Under the pieces are notes generated by a model. The model had not been told where the DNA came from. It searched no databases and saw nothing but the letters and a program-made list of their open reading frames with translations. From CBFIDA01 sp965661085 (GTDB lineage: Bacteria > Pseudomonadota > Gammaproteobacteria > Comchoanobacterales > Comchoanobacteraceae), in the NCBI GenBank assembly GCA_965661085.1, contig CBFIDA010000003.1, positions 1 through 64,000 of the forward strand: 64,000 nucleotides of DNA. Reading direction: 5' to 3'. Position 1 is the first letter of the stretch, and the number at the start of each line of letters is the position of its first letter. This document shows positions 19,485-29,056 of this stretch, piece after piece. Both the position numbers and the translations under genes were made by a program.

Positions 19485-20354
19485 ATGCCAAACTTCAACA
19501 TTCCAGCCAAAACATTTATGATGGGTGAATACGCCATCTTACAACAGCATCCCGCCATCGGCATTGCCACACCCCCATTGTTTGCGTGTGTGTTGGATGC
19601 CAACAAGGTCAACCCATCTGCCGATTTTCACCCCCAAAGCCCTGCAGGCCGCTATCTGGCCAGATGTCCTGCCAGATGTGCTGCACAGTGCCTCAACCCC
19701 CATCAATTGGGGGGATTGGGGCAATCAAGCGCGGCATTTTTGACCGCATGGCTGGCCCACCACCATCCCAACATGCATGGCGATTTCAATGCCATCATGG
19801 ATGCATTTCATGCTTCTGTTGATGGCACACCTTACCGACCCAGCGGCATGGATGTCGCCACACAATTGTTGGGCGAAGTGACCCTCTTTGATGGTCAAAC
19901 GTTTCAATCCATGTCTTGGCCTTTTAAAGATGTGGGCATTGGCCTATGGCACACCGGCATCACATTACCCACACACGATCATTTAAAAACCTTGCGTGAT
20001 GTGCCGAACGAGCTCGGTGTGCTTGCCAAAGCCAGTCTGTCAGCTTTCTGCCAACACCATGCGCCAGCATTCATCGAGACCATCAAAGACTACCAAATGA
20101 CACTGCATGCCGCAGGGCTCCAAGCAGACCACATCGAGCCTTTGCTCAACCATCTCCAAAAGCATCCCAACATCTTGGCCTGCAAAGGATGTGGCGCCAT
20201 GGGATCTGATGTGGTGCTGGCGCTGTTCGACTGGCACGCCAAAGACGATATCCTGCAACATGTTGCCAAACGCAAGCTTCGGCCATTGTTTGTGGGCCAA
20301 CAGTTGGCACATGGTTTGTTGCAGAATCTGAGCCATGCATACCCCACACCTTAA
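19485..20354 (+). CDS. GHMP kinase, probable phosphomevalonate kinase
   Basis: A 289-residue GHMP-superfamily kinase. Visible are the N-terminal KTFMMGEYAIL substrate segment, GLGQSSAAF (motif 2, ATP loop), the PSGMDVATQ segment and the C-terminal CKGCGAMGSDVVLALF loop. The other two GHMP genes in the cluster match mevalonate kinase and the decarboxylase better, leaving phosphomevalonate kinase as the most likely role; this is by elimination. The start ATG at 19485 is 14 bases after the reductase stop. An alternative is that this gene is mevalonate kinase and the 21.4 kb gene is the phosphomevalonate kinase. Confidence 0.75.
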   Translation: MPNFNIPAKTFMMGEYAILQQHPAIGIATPPLFACVLDANKVNPSADFHPQSPAGRYLARCPARCAAQCLNPHQLGGLGQSSAAFLTAWLAHHHPNMHGDFNAIMDAFHASVDGTPYRPSGMDVATQLLGEVTLFDGQTFQSMSWPFKDVGIGLWHTGITLPTHDHLKTLRDVPNELGVLAKASLSAFCQHHAPAFIETIKDYQMTLHAAGLQADHIEPLLNHLQKHPNILACKGCGAMGSDVVLALFDWHAKDDILQHVAKRKLRPLFVGQQLAHGLLQNLSHAYPTP

Positions 20355-20403
20355 AAATCATGATCATGCCAGCAACCAACTGGAAAACACCCCAACAGCA
20401 CCG

Positions 20404-20409
20404 TATAAT
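20404..20409 (+). promoter_or_regulatory. Possible internal -10 element before mvaD
   Basis: A perfect TATAAT lies between the GHMP kinase and the decarboxylase gene, 27 bases before the mvaD start. The matching -35 position (TGGAAA, about 20381) is poor, so an internal promoter is only possible. Confidence 0.3.
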
Positions 20410-20436
20410 GAGGGCCCACTCAATGAGAGGTTTCAC

Positions 20437-21447
20437 ATGAATCCTTGGTCAGGTCATGCCGGCATCCACATCCAGTGGTCGGATGACAAAACACATCTGT
20501 GCACAACCGCACCCAGCAACATCGCCCTCATCAAATACATGGGCAAGACCTGCCACAACACCAATCAACCCTTGAATGCCTCGCTTTCATACACCCTAGA
20601 TGCTTACCAAAGCACCGTGCAGCTCTCGGCAGCCGAAAAAGATCAATGGTCTCCTTTGGACACACACCTCAATCTGACACCAAAGGAACAAGCACGTTGT
20701 CTCAGCCATGTTGGACGTGTGCGGGCATGGTGTGGCATCCAACAACCATTTTTGGTCCAGTCGACCAACAACTTTGCTGCAAGCTGTGGCCTTGCCAGTT
20801 CGGCTTCCAGCTTTGCAGCCTTGACGGCATCGGTGGCCGCCTGGGCACATCAAAATGCTGCCATGACAGAAGCTGTTTGGCAACAATGGGCCCAATGGAG
20901 TCGTTGGGGCTCCGGCTCATCGTGTCGTTCTTTTTATGGCCCTTGGGCGCTGTGGCAGCAAGATCAGGTGACCACAATGGATTTGCCTTATACCCAATTG
21001 ACACATGCGCTGGTGATGATCGATGGCCGCGCCAAATCCATTGGCTCAAGTGATGCGCATCGACGAATCACCACCAGCCGTTATTTTCCAGGGCGCGCAA
21101 ACCGTGCAAAACAACGTCTGGATGCATTGCTTGTCGCCATGCGTCAAACAGCCTGGCATACCGCCTATGAAATCATCGCTGAAGAATATCAAGACATGCA
21201 TCAATTGTTTGAATCGGCTGACACACCCTTTGTCTATCGATCCACACAAACTCGACGCTGCGAACAGTGGTTGCGCGCACTGTGGCGCAGCGAAGGTGAT
21301 GGGCCTTGGGTCACGATGGATGCTGGTCCCAATATTCATCTTTTGTTTCGTGAACGTGACCAAGCAGAAATCACCTTGGCAGCACTAAAAAAAACCATGC
21401 CTGATGTCGTGATACACCCCCAACATGAGCCGTGGAGCGCCGCATGA
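20437..21447 (+). CDS. mvaD: Diphosphomevalonate decarboxylase
   Basis: ATP-dependent decarboxylation of mevalonate diphosphate to isopentenyl diphosphate. The 336-residue protein carries the decarboxylase-specific opening APSNIALIKYMGK, the ATP loop GLASSASSFAALT, the SRWGSGSSCRSFYGPW segment and the C-terminal WVTMDAGPNIHLLF. ATG 20437 is preceded by GAGAGG; an upstream in-frame ATG at 20335 overlaps the previous gene and has no site. Its stop overlaps the mevalonate kinase start (ATGA). Confidence 0.94.
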   Translation: MNPWSGHAGIHIQWSDDKTHLCTTAPSNIALIKYMGKTCHNTNQPLNASLSYTLDAYQSTVQLSAAEKDQWSPLDTHLNLTPKEQARCLSHVGRVRAWCGIQQPFLVQSTNNFAASCGLASSASSFAALTASVAAWAHQNAAMTEAVWQQWAQWSRWGSGSSCRSFYGPWALWQQDQVTTMDLPYTQLTHALVMIDGRAKSIGSSDAHRRITTSRYFPGRANRAKQRLDALLVAMRQTAWHTAYEIIAEEYQDMHQLFESADTPFVYRSTQTRRCEQWLRALWRSEGDGPWVTMDAGPNIHLLFRERDQAEITLAALKKTMPDVVIHPQHEPWSAA

Positions 21448-22352
21448 ACCCCCATGCCCAAAAACACACAATCACCACCCATGCCAAAACCATACTCAGT
21501 GGTGAACATACGGTATTGAGAGGTGGCACAGCCATTGTTTTGCCCTTAACACACCAAACGTTAACCCTTGAACATGTGATCACCAACACATCTTTGTCCA
21601 TCACGTGTCAAGGAACACATGCGCCGCCTGCATTGGCTGTGTTTTTCAGAGGCCTGGTGGATGCATGTTGTGAGCAGCTGCACATCAATCCGACGACACT
21701 CTCTGGCACCGTGGTCCTCCACAATGACATTGCCATGGGCATTGGCTATGGTTTTTCTGCTGCAGCGTGTGCCTTGGTCAGCAAATGGTTTGCAGCATTG
21801 GGGTACCTGGCACCCCAAGCGGTTTTCAGTTGTGCACATAAGCTAGAACACCCCTTTCACAGCCAAAGCAGTGGTTGTGACGTCATGGGCGCGTTACAAA
21901 ACACACCATTTGTGTATCAAATGGATGGGCCCATGACACCCCTCGACCTGCAATGGCAGCCCCATCTCTACTTGAGTCACTGTGGCACACATGCTGCCAC
22001 CAACACATGTGTGACCCAAGTACAGGCCTTACAAGATGAAGCGCCCAGCAAACTGGCAGACATCGATCAGCAGATGCAACAAGCCACACAGGATTGTTTG
22101 GCGGCCCTTCGCTCAACACAAAGCGCTGGGCTCAACAAGATCCAGCAAGCCATGACACATGCCACCGAGTGTTTTGATGGATGGCAGCTGTTGACCGAAA
22201 ACTTACGCCATCACATGCATGCGCTGCAGCAGCACGGCGCACTTGCCACCAAACCAACTGGTGCAGGTGGCGGTGGTTTGGTGTTGAGTCTATGGCAAGG
22301 CACGCCGCCCACCATCGAAAACATCCCGCTTTCACCTGTTTTCCCTGCATGA
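21444..22352 (+). CDS. mvk: Mevalonate kinase
   Basis: Phosphorylates mevalonate at O5 with ATP. The 302-residue GHMP kinase has KTILSGEHTVLRGGTAI (N-terminal substrate segment with the family Glu-His), the ATP loop MGIGYGFSAAACAL, HSQSSGCDVMG and TKPTGAGGGGLVLSL at the C-terminus, all in the mevalonate-kinase arrangement. The canonical GLGSSAA is altered to GIGYGFSAA. It is translationally coupled to mvaD. The cluster lacks HMG-CoA synthase and acetoacetyl-CoA thiolase, which must be encoded elsewhere if the route starts from acetyl-CoA. Confidence 0.85.
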   Translation: MNPHAQKHTITTHAKTILSGEHTVLRGGTAIVLPLTHQTLTLEHVITNTSLSITCQGTHAPPALAVFFRGLVDACCEQLHINPTTLSGTVVLHNDIAMGIGYGFSAAACALVSKWFAALGYLAPQAVFSCAHKLEHPFHSQSSGCDVMGALQNTPFVYQMDGPMTPLDLQWQPHLYLSHCGTHAATNTCVTQVQALQDEAPSKLADIDQQMQQATQDCLAALRSTQSAGLNKIQQAMTHATECFDGWQLLTENLRHHMHALQQHGALATKPTGAGGGGLVLSLWQGTPPTIENIPLSPVFPA

Positions 22353-22555
22353 TGGGGCTGTTGCCACGGGCGCAATGCACTTGAACTTGCCCATCTCTGT
22401 TGGCACACATCACGACCAACAATCCGAGATCAAAAAAGCCGCCAACATGGCCTGATGATCGCTGTCATCGTGAGGGGCATTCCAAAACAAATGCCCTGAC
22501 TTGACCCCCGGTTGCAATGCAACACAAAAACAACTTAGACCACTTGTGTGATCCT

Positions 22556-25030
22556 TTAAGTGTCTATGTTCTCTGCATACTCTGCATTGGACTCAATGAA
22601 TGCACGACGTGGATCGACTTCGTCTCCCATCAAAGTACTGAACAACTGATCGGTCTCAAGCGCATCATCGATTTTCACCTGGATTAAGGACCGAACTGCA
22701 GGGTCAAGCGTGGTTTCCCAAAGTTGCTCTGGGTTCATCTCACCCAAACCTTTGTAGCGCTGGATAGCCAAGCCACGCTTGGCCTCTTGGATGAGCCAGC
22801 TCAGGGCCTCCGACATGGTGTGCACCGAAGTGGTTTTGCTGCCTCGAGTCAGATGCAATCCTTCGCCAAACAGATCTTGAATTTGATCTGCAATGGCACA
22901 AAAATCTCGGTAAGTCGACGATTTGAAAAACTCTGGATTGAACACACTGCGTTTTTTGATGCCATGTCGATAACGCTCGACCACTGGCAAATACAAGCCC
23001 AAATCCTCAAAATGCTGCATGGCAAAATGAATCGATGCGCCAGGCTCAGCACGCTGTGACACAGCCGCTTGCAACCATGCATTGATCTCGTCACACCATG
23101 CTTTCATGGTCGTGCTGCACGCCAGATCATCCGCACCGATGCGCTGCCCCACATTGACCAAAGCACGCAAACTGAGCTCAGGAAAACGTTTGGAAAGCTT
23201 GAGAATGTGTTGCTCAACCTTCTGGAATTCACGTGCCAGTGCTTCAAAACTTGCAGATGGGATGGGGGTGCCGTCATCACCAACAGTGATGGCCACATCC
23301 TGAAACGCTTGACCCAACATGAAAGCATCCATGGCCTCGTCATCTTTGATGTACTGCTCATGTTTGCCTTTTTTCACCCGATACAAAGGCGGCTGGGCGA
23401 TGTAAATGTAGCCCCGTTCAATCAACTCTGGCATTTGCCGATAAAAGAAAGTCAGCAACAACGTCCGAATGTGAGAACCATCAACATCGGCGTCGGTCAT
23501 GATGATGACACGGTGATAACGAATTTTGTCGGGATCGTAACTGTCGGTACCGATACCACAACCCAAAGCTGTGATGAGTACAGCAATTTCATTGGAGGAC
23601 AGCATCTTATCAAACCGTGCTTTTTCAACATTGAGAATTTTACCCCGCAGTGGCAAAATGGCCTGAAATTTACGGTCTCGGCCCTGTTTGGCCGAACCAC
23701 CTGCCGAATCACCCTCAACAATGAAGACCTCAGACAAGGCAGGATCACGCTCCTGGCAATCGGCCAGTTTGCCCGGCAATCCACTGCCCAAAACGTCCAG
23801 CTCACCCTTGCGACGTGTCAAATCGCGCGCTTTGCGTGCAGCTTCACGTGCACGGGCAGCATCGACAATTTTTTCAACGATGGCACGGGCTTCTTTGGGG
23901 TTTTCGAGCAAAAATTCTTCCAGCTTGGTGGACAAAGCCGTCTCGATGATGGCTTTGACTTCAGAAGACACCAGTTTGTCTTTGGTCTGAGAAGAAAACT
24001 TGGGGTCTGGCATTTTCACAGAGAGGATGGCCGCCAACCCTTCTCGACTGTCATCGCCGACCATGGCAACTTTGAATTTTTTATCCAGCCCTTCTTTGCT
24101 GATGTATTTGTTGATGGTGCGCGTCAAGGCACTGCGCATGGCAGACAAATGTGTCCCACCATCACGCTGTGGAATGTTGTTGGTAAAACACAGAATGTGG
24201 GGTTGATAGGTGTCGTTCCATTGTAAAGCCGCCTCAACGGTGATGCCCGTTTTATCGCAATGGGTGTTGAAATGACAAACGCTCGGATGCACCACAGCAC
24301 GACTTTGGTTGAGGTACGCCACAAACGCGGCAATGCCCCCCTCATAGAAGAATGTATCTTGGGTGTCGTCTCGCTCATCGATCAATTGAATGTGAATGCC
24401 TGAGTTCAAGAAGGCCAACTCACGCAACCGAGAACTCAAAATTTTATAATCGTATTCGACAGTTTTAAAGGTGGCTTCCGAAGGCTTGAAACGGATTTGT
24501 GTGCCTATTTTATCGGTGGTGCCCACGGCCGCGATGGGGGCCTGAGGCTCACCATGATGATACGTTTGCTGATGCACCTGGCCGTTTTTAAACACAGTCA
24601 ATTGCAGCTCGGAAGACAATGCGTTCACCACTGAGACACCGACGCCATGCAGACCGCCAGACACTTTGTATGCATTGTCATCAAATTTACCACCAGCGTG
24701 CAAAACCGTCATGATGACTTCTGCTGCCGACCGCCCCTCCTCTGGGTGCATGCCAACAGGAATGCCACGGCCATTGTCTGTGACAGTCACCGATTCATCG
24801 GCATGCACACGAACCTCGATGTGCGTACAAAATCCAGCCAATGCTTCATCAATGGCATTGTCGACCACTTCCCACACCAAATGGTGCAAACCTGTGCCAT
24901 CTTCGGTGTCACCAATGTACATGCCAGGGCGCTTACGCACCGCCTCCAAGCCTTTGAGGACTTTGATCTTACTGGAATCGTATTGCTCACTGGTTTGTGT
25001 GGATGAAGTGTTGTTTTTGTCCGCTGTCAT
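22556..25030 (-). CDS. gyrB: DNA gyrase subunit B
   Basis: ATPase subunit of the enzyme that introduces negative supercoils. The 824-residue protein has the GHKL ATPase motifs (VVDNAIDEALAG, TDNGRGIPVGMHPEEG, GGLHGVGVSVVNALS). It also has the TOPRIM EGDSAGGSAKQGRDR with downstream DADVDGSHIRTLLLTF, and the C-terminal QRYKGLGEMNPEQLWETT. ATG 25030 is preceded by TGAGG; the long upstream frame is not supported. In many gammaproteobacteria gyrB follows recF; here it sits 6 kb before dnaA, on the opposite strand, converging on the mevalonate genes. Confidence 0.97.
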   Translation of the reverse strand: MTADKNNTSSTQTSEQYDSSKIKVLKGLEAVRKRPGMYIGDTEDGTGLHHLVWEVVDNAIDEALAGFCTHIEVRVHADESVTVTDNGRGIPVGMHPEEGRSAAEVIMTVLHAGGKFDDNAYKVSGGLHGVGVSVVNALSSELQLTVFKNGQVHQQTYHHGEPQAPIAAVGTTDKIGTQIRFKPSEATFKTVEYDYKILSSRLRELAFLNSGIHIQLIDERDDTQDTFFYEGGIAAFVAYLNQSRAVVHPSVCHFNTHCDKTGITVEAALQWNDTYQPHILCFTNNIPQRDGGTHLSAMRSALTRTINKYISKEGLDKKFKVAMVGDDSREGLAAILSVKMPDPKFSSQTKDKLVSSEVKAIIETALSTKLEEFLLENPKEARAIVEKIVDAARAREAARKARDLTRRKGELDVLGSGLPGKLADCQERDPALSEVFIVEGDSAGGSAKQGRDRKFQAILPLRGKILNVEKARFDKMLSSNEIAVLITALGCGIGTDSYDPDKIRYHRVIIMTDADVDGSHIRTLLLTFFYRQMPELIERGYIYIAQPPLYRVKKGKHEQYIKDDEAMDAFMLGQAFQDVAITVGDDGTPIPSASFEALAREFQKVEQHILKLSKRFPELSLRALVNVGQRIGADDLACSTTMKAWCDEINAWLQAAVSQRAEPGASIHFAMQHFEDLGLYLPVVERYRHGIKKRSVFNPEFFKSSTYRDFCAIADQIQDLFGEGLHLTRGSKTTSVHTMSEALSWLIQEAKRGLAIQRYKGLGEMNPEQLWETTLDPAVRSLIQVKIDDALETDQLFSTLMGDEVDPRRAFIESNAEYAENIDT

Positions 25031-25321
25031 AAAAACCTCAGTATTGGGCCGAAAATGAATACTCAAAATGGTCATATATTTTATCATTGTTCGAACCAAC
25101 ATGCCACTCCTTATCAAATTAAAGCCAGCAGTCGCTGCTGTGGCGACATGTGTACAACTTGGACTGCCTCGTAGCACGCAATGTCCCAACATGCCATCTG
25201 GCACGAATGATTTTAATGGACGGGGCCGTGTATGACTGCGGGCAATTCGAGATCACCGAAGGCTTGCAAAAATCAACACATGCTCGCACAATGAAGACTT
25301 GATCAATGTTTGGAGCAAAGT

Positions 25322-26035
25322 ATGGACGCCATGCACATCAATCAGCAACAGTACGTTCAGTCCACTGCCGCCATCCCCAGCAACCCATTTTCTCTGCGTT
25401 GTGGCCTGATGGGGCTGACCACCGCATGTGCCATTGTGATGGCCTTCTTTTCAACCCAAATGTGTTTTCATCTTTCCACGCAACATGAACGTGGACTGTT
25501 TGCATTGATTGTCTTATCCATTTGCTGTGGCGTATACTTGGGGTATCGCACTTCTGCGCAACCTCAAATCCAAGCGCACAAATGGATCATCTGGGTGGCA
25601 TTGGTCCTCGGCATTGGCCTACACCCGCTCAGCTTTGATCTGATCAGACACCTCAATGGCCAATTTTTAATGATGCATCACGCCACCTTGATCTACGCCA
25701 TTTGGTTGGTCATATTGATGCCCCTTTTGTTGGCCTTGCCAGCAACCATCATTTATCATCACCGTTGGCACTCACAAAGACAGAGCCAAGGCATCAATCT
25801 GGCCCTGTGTGGTGGTATTTTTACACTGACACTGTTTTACCTGTTCAACCACATGCACACCGCCTTCTCAAACCTGCCGCATTGGGCCTTGCCGACTTTG
25901 ACGTTGTTGACATCGGGCAGCTTGTTATCCTTCGTCGACCCACACACCCTGAGAGCATCGCAATGGTTTCGTCTCTGCGTTATCCTCGCCTGCGTTTGTG
26001 CTTACAATCTCAGTGCCTTCCAACTGCTGCACTGA
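25322..26035 (+). CDS. Multi-pass inner-membrane protein, unknown
   Basis: A 237-residue protein with about seven hydrophobic segments after a hydrophilic N-terminus, such as IVMAFFSTQMCF, FALIVLSICCGVYLGY, IIWVALVLGIGLHPLSF, LIYAIWLVILMPLLLALPATI and LCVILACVCAYNLSAF. GGAG lies six bases before ATG 25322. I do not recognise a family. It is the first of a run of six same-strand genes leading into the ABC exporter, with 85 bases to the first adaptor gene, so it may be an accessory membrane component or merely a neighbour. Confidence 0.7.
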   Translation: MDAMHINQQQYVQSTAAIPSNPFSLRCGLMGLTTACAIVMAFFSTQMCFHLSTQHERGLFALIVLSICCGVYLGYRTSAQPQIQAHKWIIWVALVLGIGLHPLSFDLIRHLNGQFLMMHHATLIYAIWLVILMPLLLALPATIIYHHRWHSQRQSQGINLALCGGIFTLTLFYLFNHMHTAFSNLPHWALPTLTLLTSGSLLSFVDPHTLRASQWFRLCVILACVCAYNLSAFQLLH

Positions 26036-26120
26036 GTCGTCATGCCCACCGACCCCGCGCAACAGATTTACAACACTGCCGATTGCGGTATACTGTTTTA
26101 AGTTGAAAACCTGAGGGACC

Positions 26121-27065
26121 ATGGTTCGAACACAAACACTGATGATTTGCTGCATGACACTGATGGCGTGCAAACATGTCCCCACCCTTTCAGGCTATGT
26201 TCGCGCGCACAATCGGCTTTTGAGTGTGCCCAATGCTGGAGAGCTGTTGGCGCTGCATGTTGAAGAAGGACAAACCGTACCAGCCCAAACGCTCCTTGCC
26301 AACGTTGATGCCACCCCACTGCGCTATGCGCACAAAGCAGCAAAAGCCGCTTTGTCAGCGGAACAAGCCATTTTACACAACATGCAACATGGCAAACGTG
26401 ACACCTATCTCAACATACGCAAAGCAGAGGTGGCACGCGCCCAACACGCCTTCTTGTTGGCCAAAAAAACGCGCGAACGCCACCATCAGCTCAAACCCAC
26501 GCATGACATCAGCGATGCGACCCTGGATGCCGATGAAAGTGCCTACCAACAAAGCCGTCAAGCCCTGCTGGCAGCACGCCACGCCCTGGCCTATGCCAAA
26601 CTGCCGGCACGCCCTTATCAACTCAAAGCCCAAGAAGCCAAAATCAAGGCCATGCAGGCCAACGTCGCGCATCAATCTTGGCAGGCACACCAGCAAACGC
26701 TGATCGCAAAAGCACGCATCACCATCATCAAGTCATTCTATGAACCGCATGAATTTGTGGCGCCCAACACACCCATTTTGGAAGTCATGCGCCCCAAAGA
26801 TCGAGACATTGTCTTTTATGGCACACCGGCGCAGGCCTCACGCATCCGACATCAAGGCCACGCTTGGGTGCACTGCACCGCCTGTGCCAAATGGGAAAAA
26901 GCCAAACTCAAATATGTGGGCGCTCAGCAAGCTTACATGCCACAATTTTTGTTTTCAGGCCAACCGCCTGGCATCATGACACAACAAATTGTCGTGCACT
27001 TGCCAGAAAAAACCCATTTTCATTGGCATGCTGGCCAACCCGTCGACATTCAAATCAAACGTTGA
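26121..27065 (+). CDS. HlyD-type periplasmic adaptor lipoprotein (first)
   Basis: A 314-residue membrane-fusion-type protein. The N-terminus MVRTQTLMICCMTLMACKH is a short lipoprotein signal with cleavage before the Cys of LMAC. It is followed by a biotinyl-lipoyl-like half (GELLALHVEEGQTVPAQTLLA), a long Ala/Gln/Lys-rich coiled-coil hairpin (about 70-190) and a second half (KSFYEPHEFVAPNTPILEVM). This is the layout of YbhG/YhiI-like adaptors of ABC exporters, linking an inner-membrane pump to an outer-membrane channel. The ATPase gene starts 6 bases downstream. No TolC-like gene is in the window. Confidence 0.8.
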   Translation: MVRTQTLMICCMTLMACKHVPTLSGYVRAHNRLLSVPNAGELLALHVEEGQTVPAQTLLANVDATPLRYAHKAAKAALSAEQAILHNMQHGKRDTYLNIRKAEVARAQHAFLLAKKTRERHHQLKPTHDISDATLDADESAYQQSRQALLAARHALAYAKLPARPYQLKAQEAKIKAMQANVAHQSWQAHQQTLIAKARITIIKSFYEPHEFVAPNTPILEVMRPKDRDIVFYGTPAQASRIRHQGHAWVHCTACAKWEKAKLKYVGAQQAYMPQFLFSGQPPGIMTQQIVVHLPEKTHFHWHAGQPVDIQIKR

Positions 27066-27071
27066 TTGCCC

Positions 27072-28016
27072 ATGCCCACGCCCTCACAAAAAACCATGAT
27101 AGAAGTACACAACCTGTGCAAAAGCTATGGCGATCGCACCATCGTCGACCACCTCAACATGCGTATCACTGAGGGGCAAGTGTATGGTTTTCTGGGGCCC
27201 AATGGCAGCGGCAAAACGACCACCATGCGCATGCTGTGCGGGCTCATCCAGCCTGACGCTGGCCAAGGGCAATGTTTGGGCCATGACATTCGCACTCAAA
27301 GCCATGCCATCAAACAGCGCATTGGCTACATGCCCCAACTCTTCAGTTACTACAAAGAACTGTCGGTGCGAGAAAATCTTCGTTTTTTGGCACGCCTGCA
27401 CCAACTGACACACGCTGAGGATCGTATCGATGCCATCACAGAAAAGCTGGGACTGACCCCCTACATGGATCGAGAAACAGGTCAGCTTTCAGGTGGCTGG
27501 AAACAACTCATGTCTTTTGCAGGGGCCATGTTGCATCAACCCAAAGTGTTGCTGTTGGATGAACCCACTGCTGGCCTAGACGTGCATGCTCGCAGCAAGT
27601 TCTGGAATCATCTTTATGCGCTGACCCAAGAAGGCCTGACGATCTTAGTCAGCACCCACTACATGGACGAAGCAGAACGCTGCACCCATTTGGCTTATTT
27701 GCAATATGGCACCCTGTATGACATTGGCGCCGCAGAGGCTTTGGCCAATGTCGACGGCCTCAAAAGTTGGCGTTTGAATGTGGTGTTCAACGACCAAGAT
27801 TTGGCCTCATTTGATGCCCTGCCTTTCACATACTGCCTCAATGCACTTGGCGGCAGCACCTTGGTATCGTGTAAAGACCACGAGGCCATGCTGGCACACA
27901 TCGAGCACTTGCAAAATCAGCGTGGGGGCTTTGCCTATGAGGCTGTACCCGCCAGCCCCGAGGATGCCTTCTTGTATTTTGTCAAAGACCTGAAACGTCA
28001 AGGGGGCTACGATTGA
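27072..28016 (+). CDS. ABC transporter ATP-binding protein (export type)
   Basis: A 314-residue ATPase with Walker A GPNGSGKTTT, the Q-loop YMPQLFSYY, signature LSGGWKQ (the W replaces Q, as often seen in YbhF-like drug-export ATPases), Walker B VLLLDEPTAGLD and switch His in VSTHYMDEAERC. After the core domain comes a C-terminal extension of about 90 residues typical of CcmA/DrrA-like subunits. It lies between two adaptor lipoprotein genes and shares an export function with the permease at 30.1 kb. The transported substrate is unknown. Confidence 0.92.
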   Translation: MPTPSQKTMIEVHNLCKSYGDRTIVDHLNMRITEGQVYGFLGPNGSGKTTTMRMLCGLIQPDAGQGQCLGHDIRTQSHAIKQRIGYMPQLFSYYKELSVRENLRFLARLHQLTHAEDRIDAITEKLGLTPYMDRETGQLSGGWKQLMSFAGAMLHQPKVLLLDEPTAGLDVHARSKFWNHLYALTQEGLTILVSTHYMDEAERCTHLAYLQYGTLYDIGAAEALANVDGLKSWRLNVVFNDQDLASFDALPFTYCLNALGGSTLVSCKDHEAMLAHIEHLQNQRGGFAYEAVPASPEDAFLYFVKDLKRQGGYD

Positions 28017-28978
28017 ACACTGTATCGAAAAGATGCCTGACGTGGTGTTGGATGCTGACGCTGTTGGGTTGCCATCCCAAATCCCATGAAGCCATTGGCC
28101 GGGTGCTCGCGCATGTCATGGTTGTGGTCGCACACACCGATGGCACCATCATCCATATGCACCTACAACCTGGCCAAACCATTCAACCCCATCAATTGTT
28201 GTTTGTGCAAAATTCTGCACCGTTCACATGGCAAGCCAAAAGTGCCTGGCATCAATATCAAGCCTCACAAGCCACAGCACAAGACCAAAGGTATGGCAGA
28301 CGGCCTGCTTATCTGGCAGCCCTGATGGCCAAATCACAAAGCGCAGAAAGTGCTGTACAGTGGCATCAAAAAACAGCAACACGCACAAACACGCTTGAAT
28401 CTGAAGGCGCCACAACCCCTGCAGCACAAGACCAAGCACGTGCAGATTTGGCCATGGCCCAAGCCGATCATGCCACCCGACAAAGTCAAGCCGCCTTTGC
28501 CAAACTGCCTGAACGACCCGATCAACAACAAGCACAACAGCAAATGGCCCTGGCAAAACGACACAATGCACACAAAACTGAGTGGCAGTTGGCCCAAACC
28601 GAACAACGCGCCAAAGTCTTGGGCCACTTGGGTGAACTTTATGCTGCACAGGGCGATCGCGTGCATCGACTCCAACCCATTTGCACCTTGCTTTTGCCCA
28701 CACAATTGATCGCCATCGATGTGCAACCCGCAGTCATCGCACATTTGCATTTGGGCCAAAAGATGCGCTATTGCATCGCACCCTGTGCGCATACTTACCA
28801 CACCGCGACTTTACAGCGTATTGCCGATCATAACCGCTTCACCCCGGATCTGTACTACGATGCCGCACACGCACAGCAACTGCGTTTTCAGCTCACGCTC
28901 AAACTCATGCCAGACATGTGGGGCAAAATGCATGCAGGCCAAAAGGTTGTGGTCTCGCTGCCCAACATGGCCGCATGA
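28013..28978 (+). CDS. HlyD-type periplasmic adaptor lipoprotein (second)
   Basis: A 321-residue adaptor starting at TTG 28013, which overlaps the ATPase stop and has AGGGGG just upstream. The signal peptide ends in the lipobox LLGC (about 17-20). A lipoyl-like half (HTDGTIIHMHLQPGQTIQPH), a long Gln/Ala-rich coiled coil (about 70-200) and a return strand follow. It has the same plan as the 26.1 kb protein, including the near-identical AKLP.RP turn in the hairpin (AKLPARP there, AKLPERP here), so the two are probably paralogues. Two adaptors for one ABC pump is unusual. Confidence 0.8.
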   Translation: MNTVSKRCLTWCWMLTLLGCHPKSHEAIGRVLAHVMVVVAHTDGTIIHMHLQPGQTIQPHQLLFVQNSAPFTWQAKSAWHQYQASQATAQDQRYGRRPAYLAALMAKSQSAESAVQWHQKTATRTNTLESEGATTPAAQDQARADLAMAQADHATRQSQAAFAKLPERPDQQQAQQQMALAKRHNAHKTEWQLAQTEQRAKVLGHLGELYAAQGDRVHRLQPICTLLLPTQLIAIDVQPAVIAHLHLGQKMRYCIAPCAHTYHTATLQRIADHNRFTPDLYYDAAHAQQLRFQLTLKLMPDMWGKMHAGQKVVVSLPNMAA

Positions 28979-29056
28979 TCCATGCTGAAAAAAGGTTGCA
29001 CCCCTCAAATCTCAAGGCTAACATCTTCATACATCATCAAATTGTAAGGCTTCAAC

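Noticed and set aside
22353..22555. Terminator between the mevalonate kinase gene and gyrB
   Set aside because: The convergent gap was examined but no stem followed by a T-run was found.
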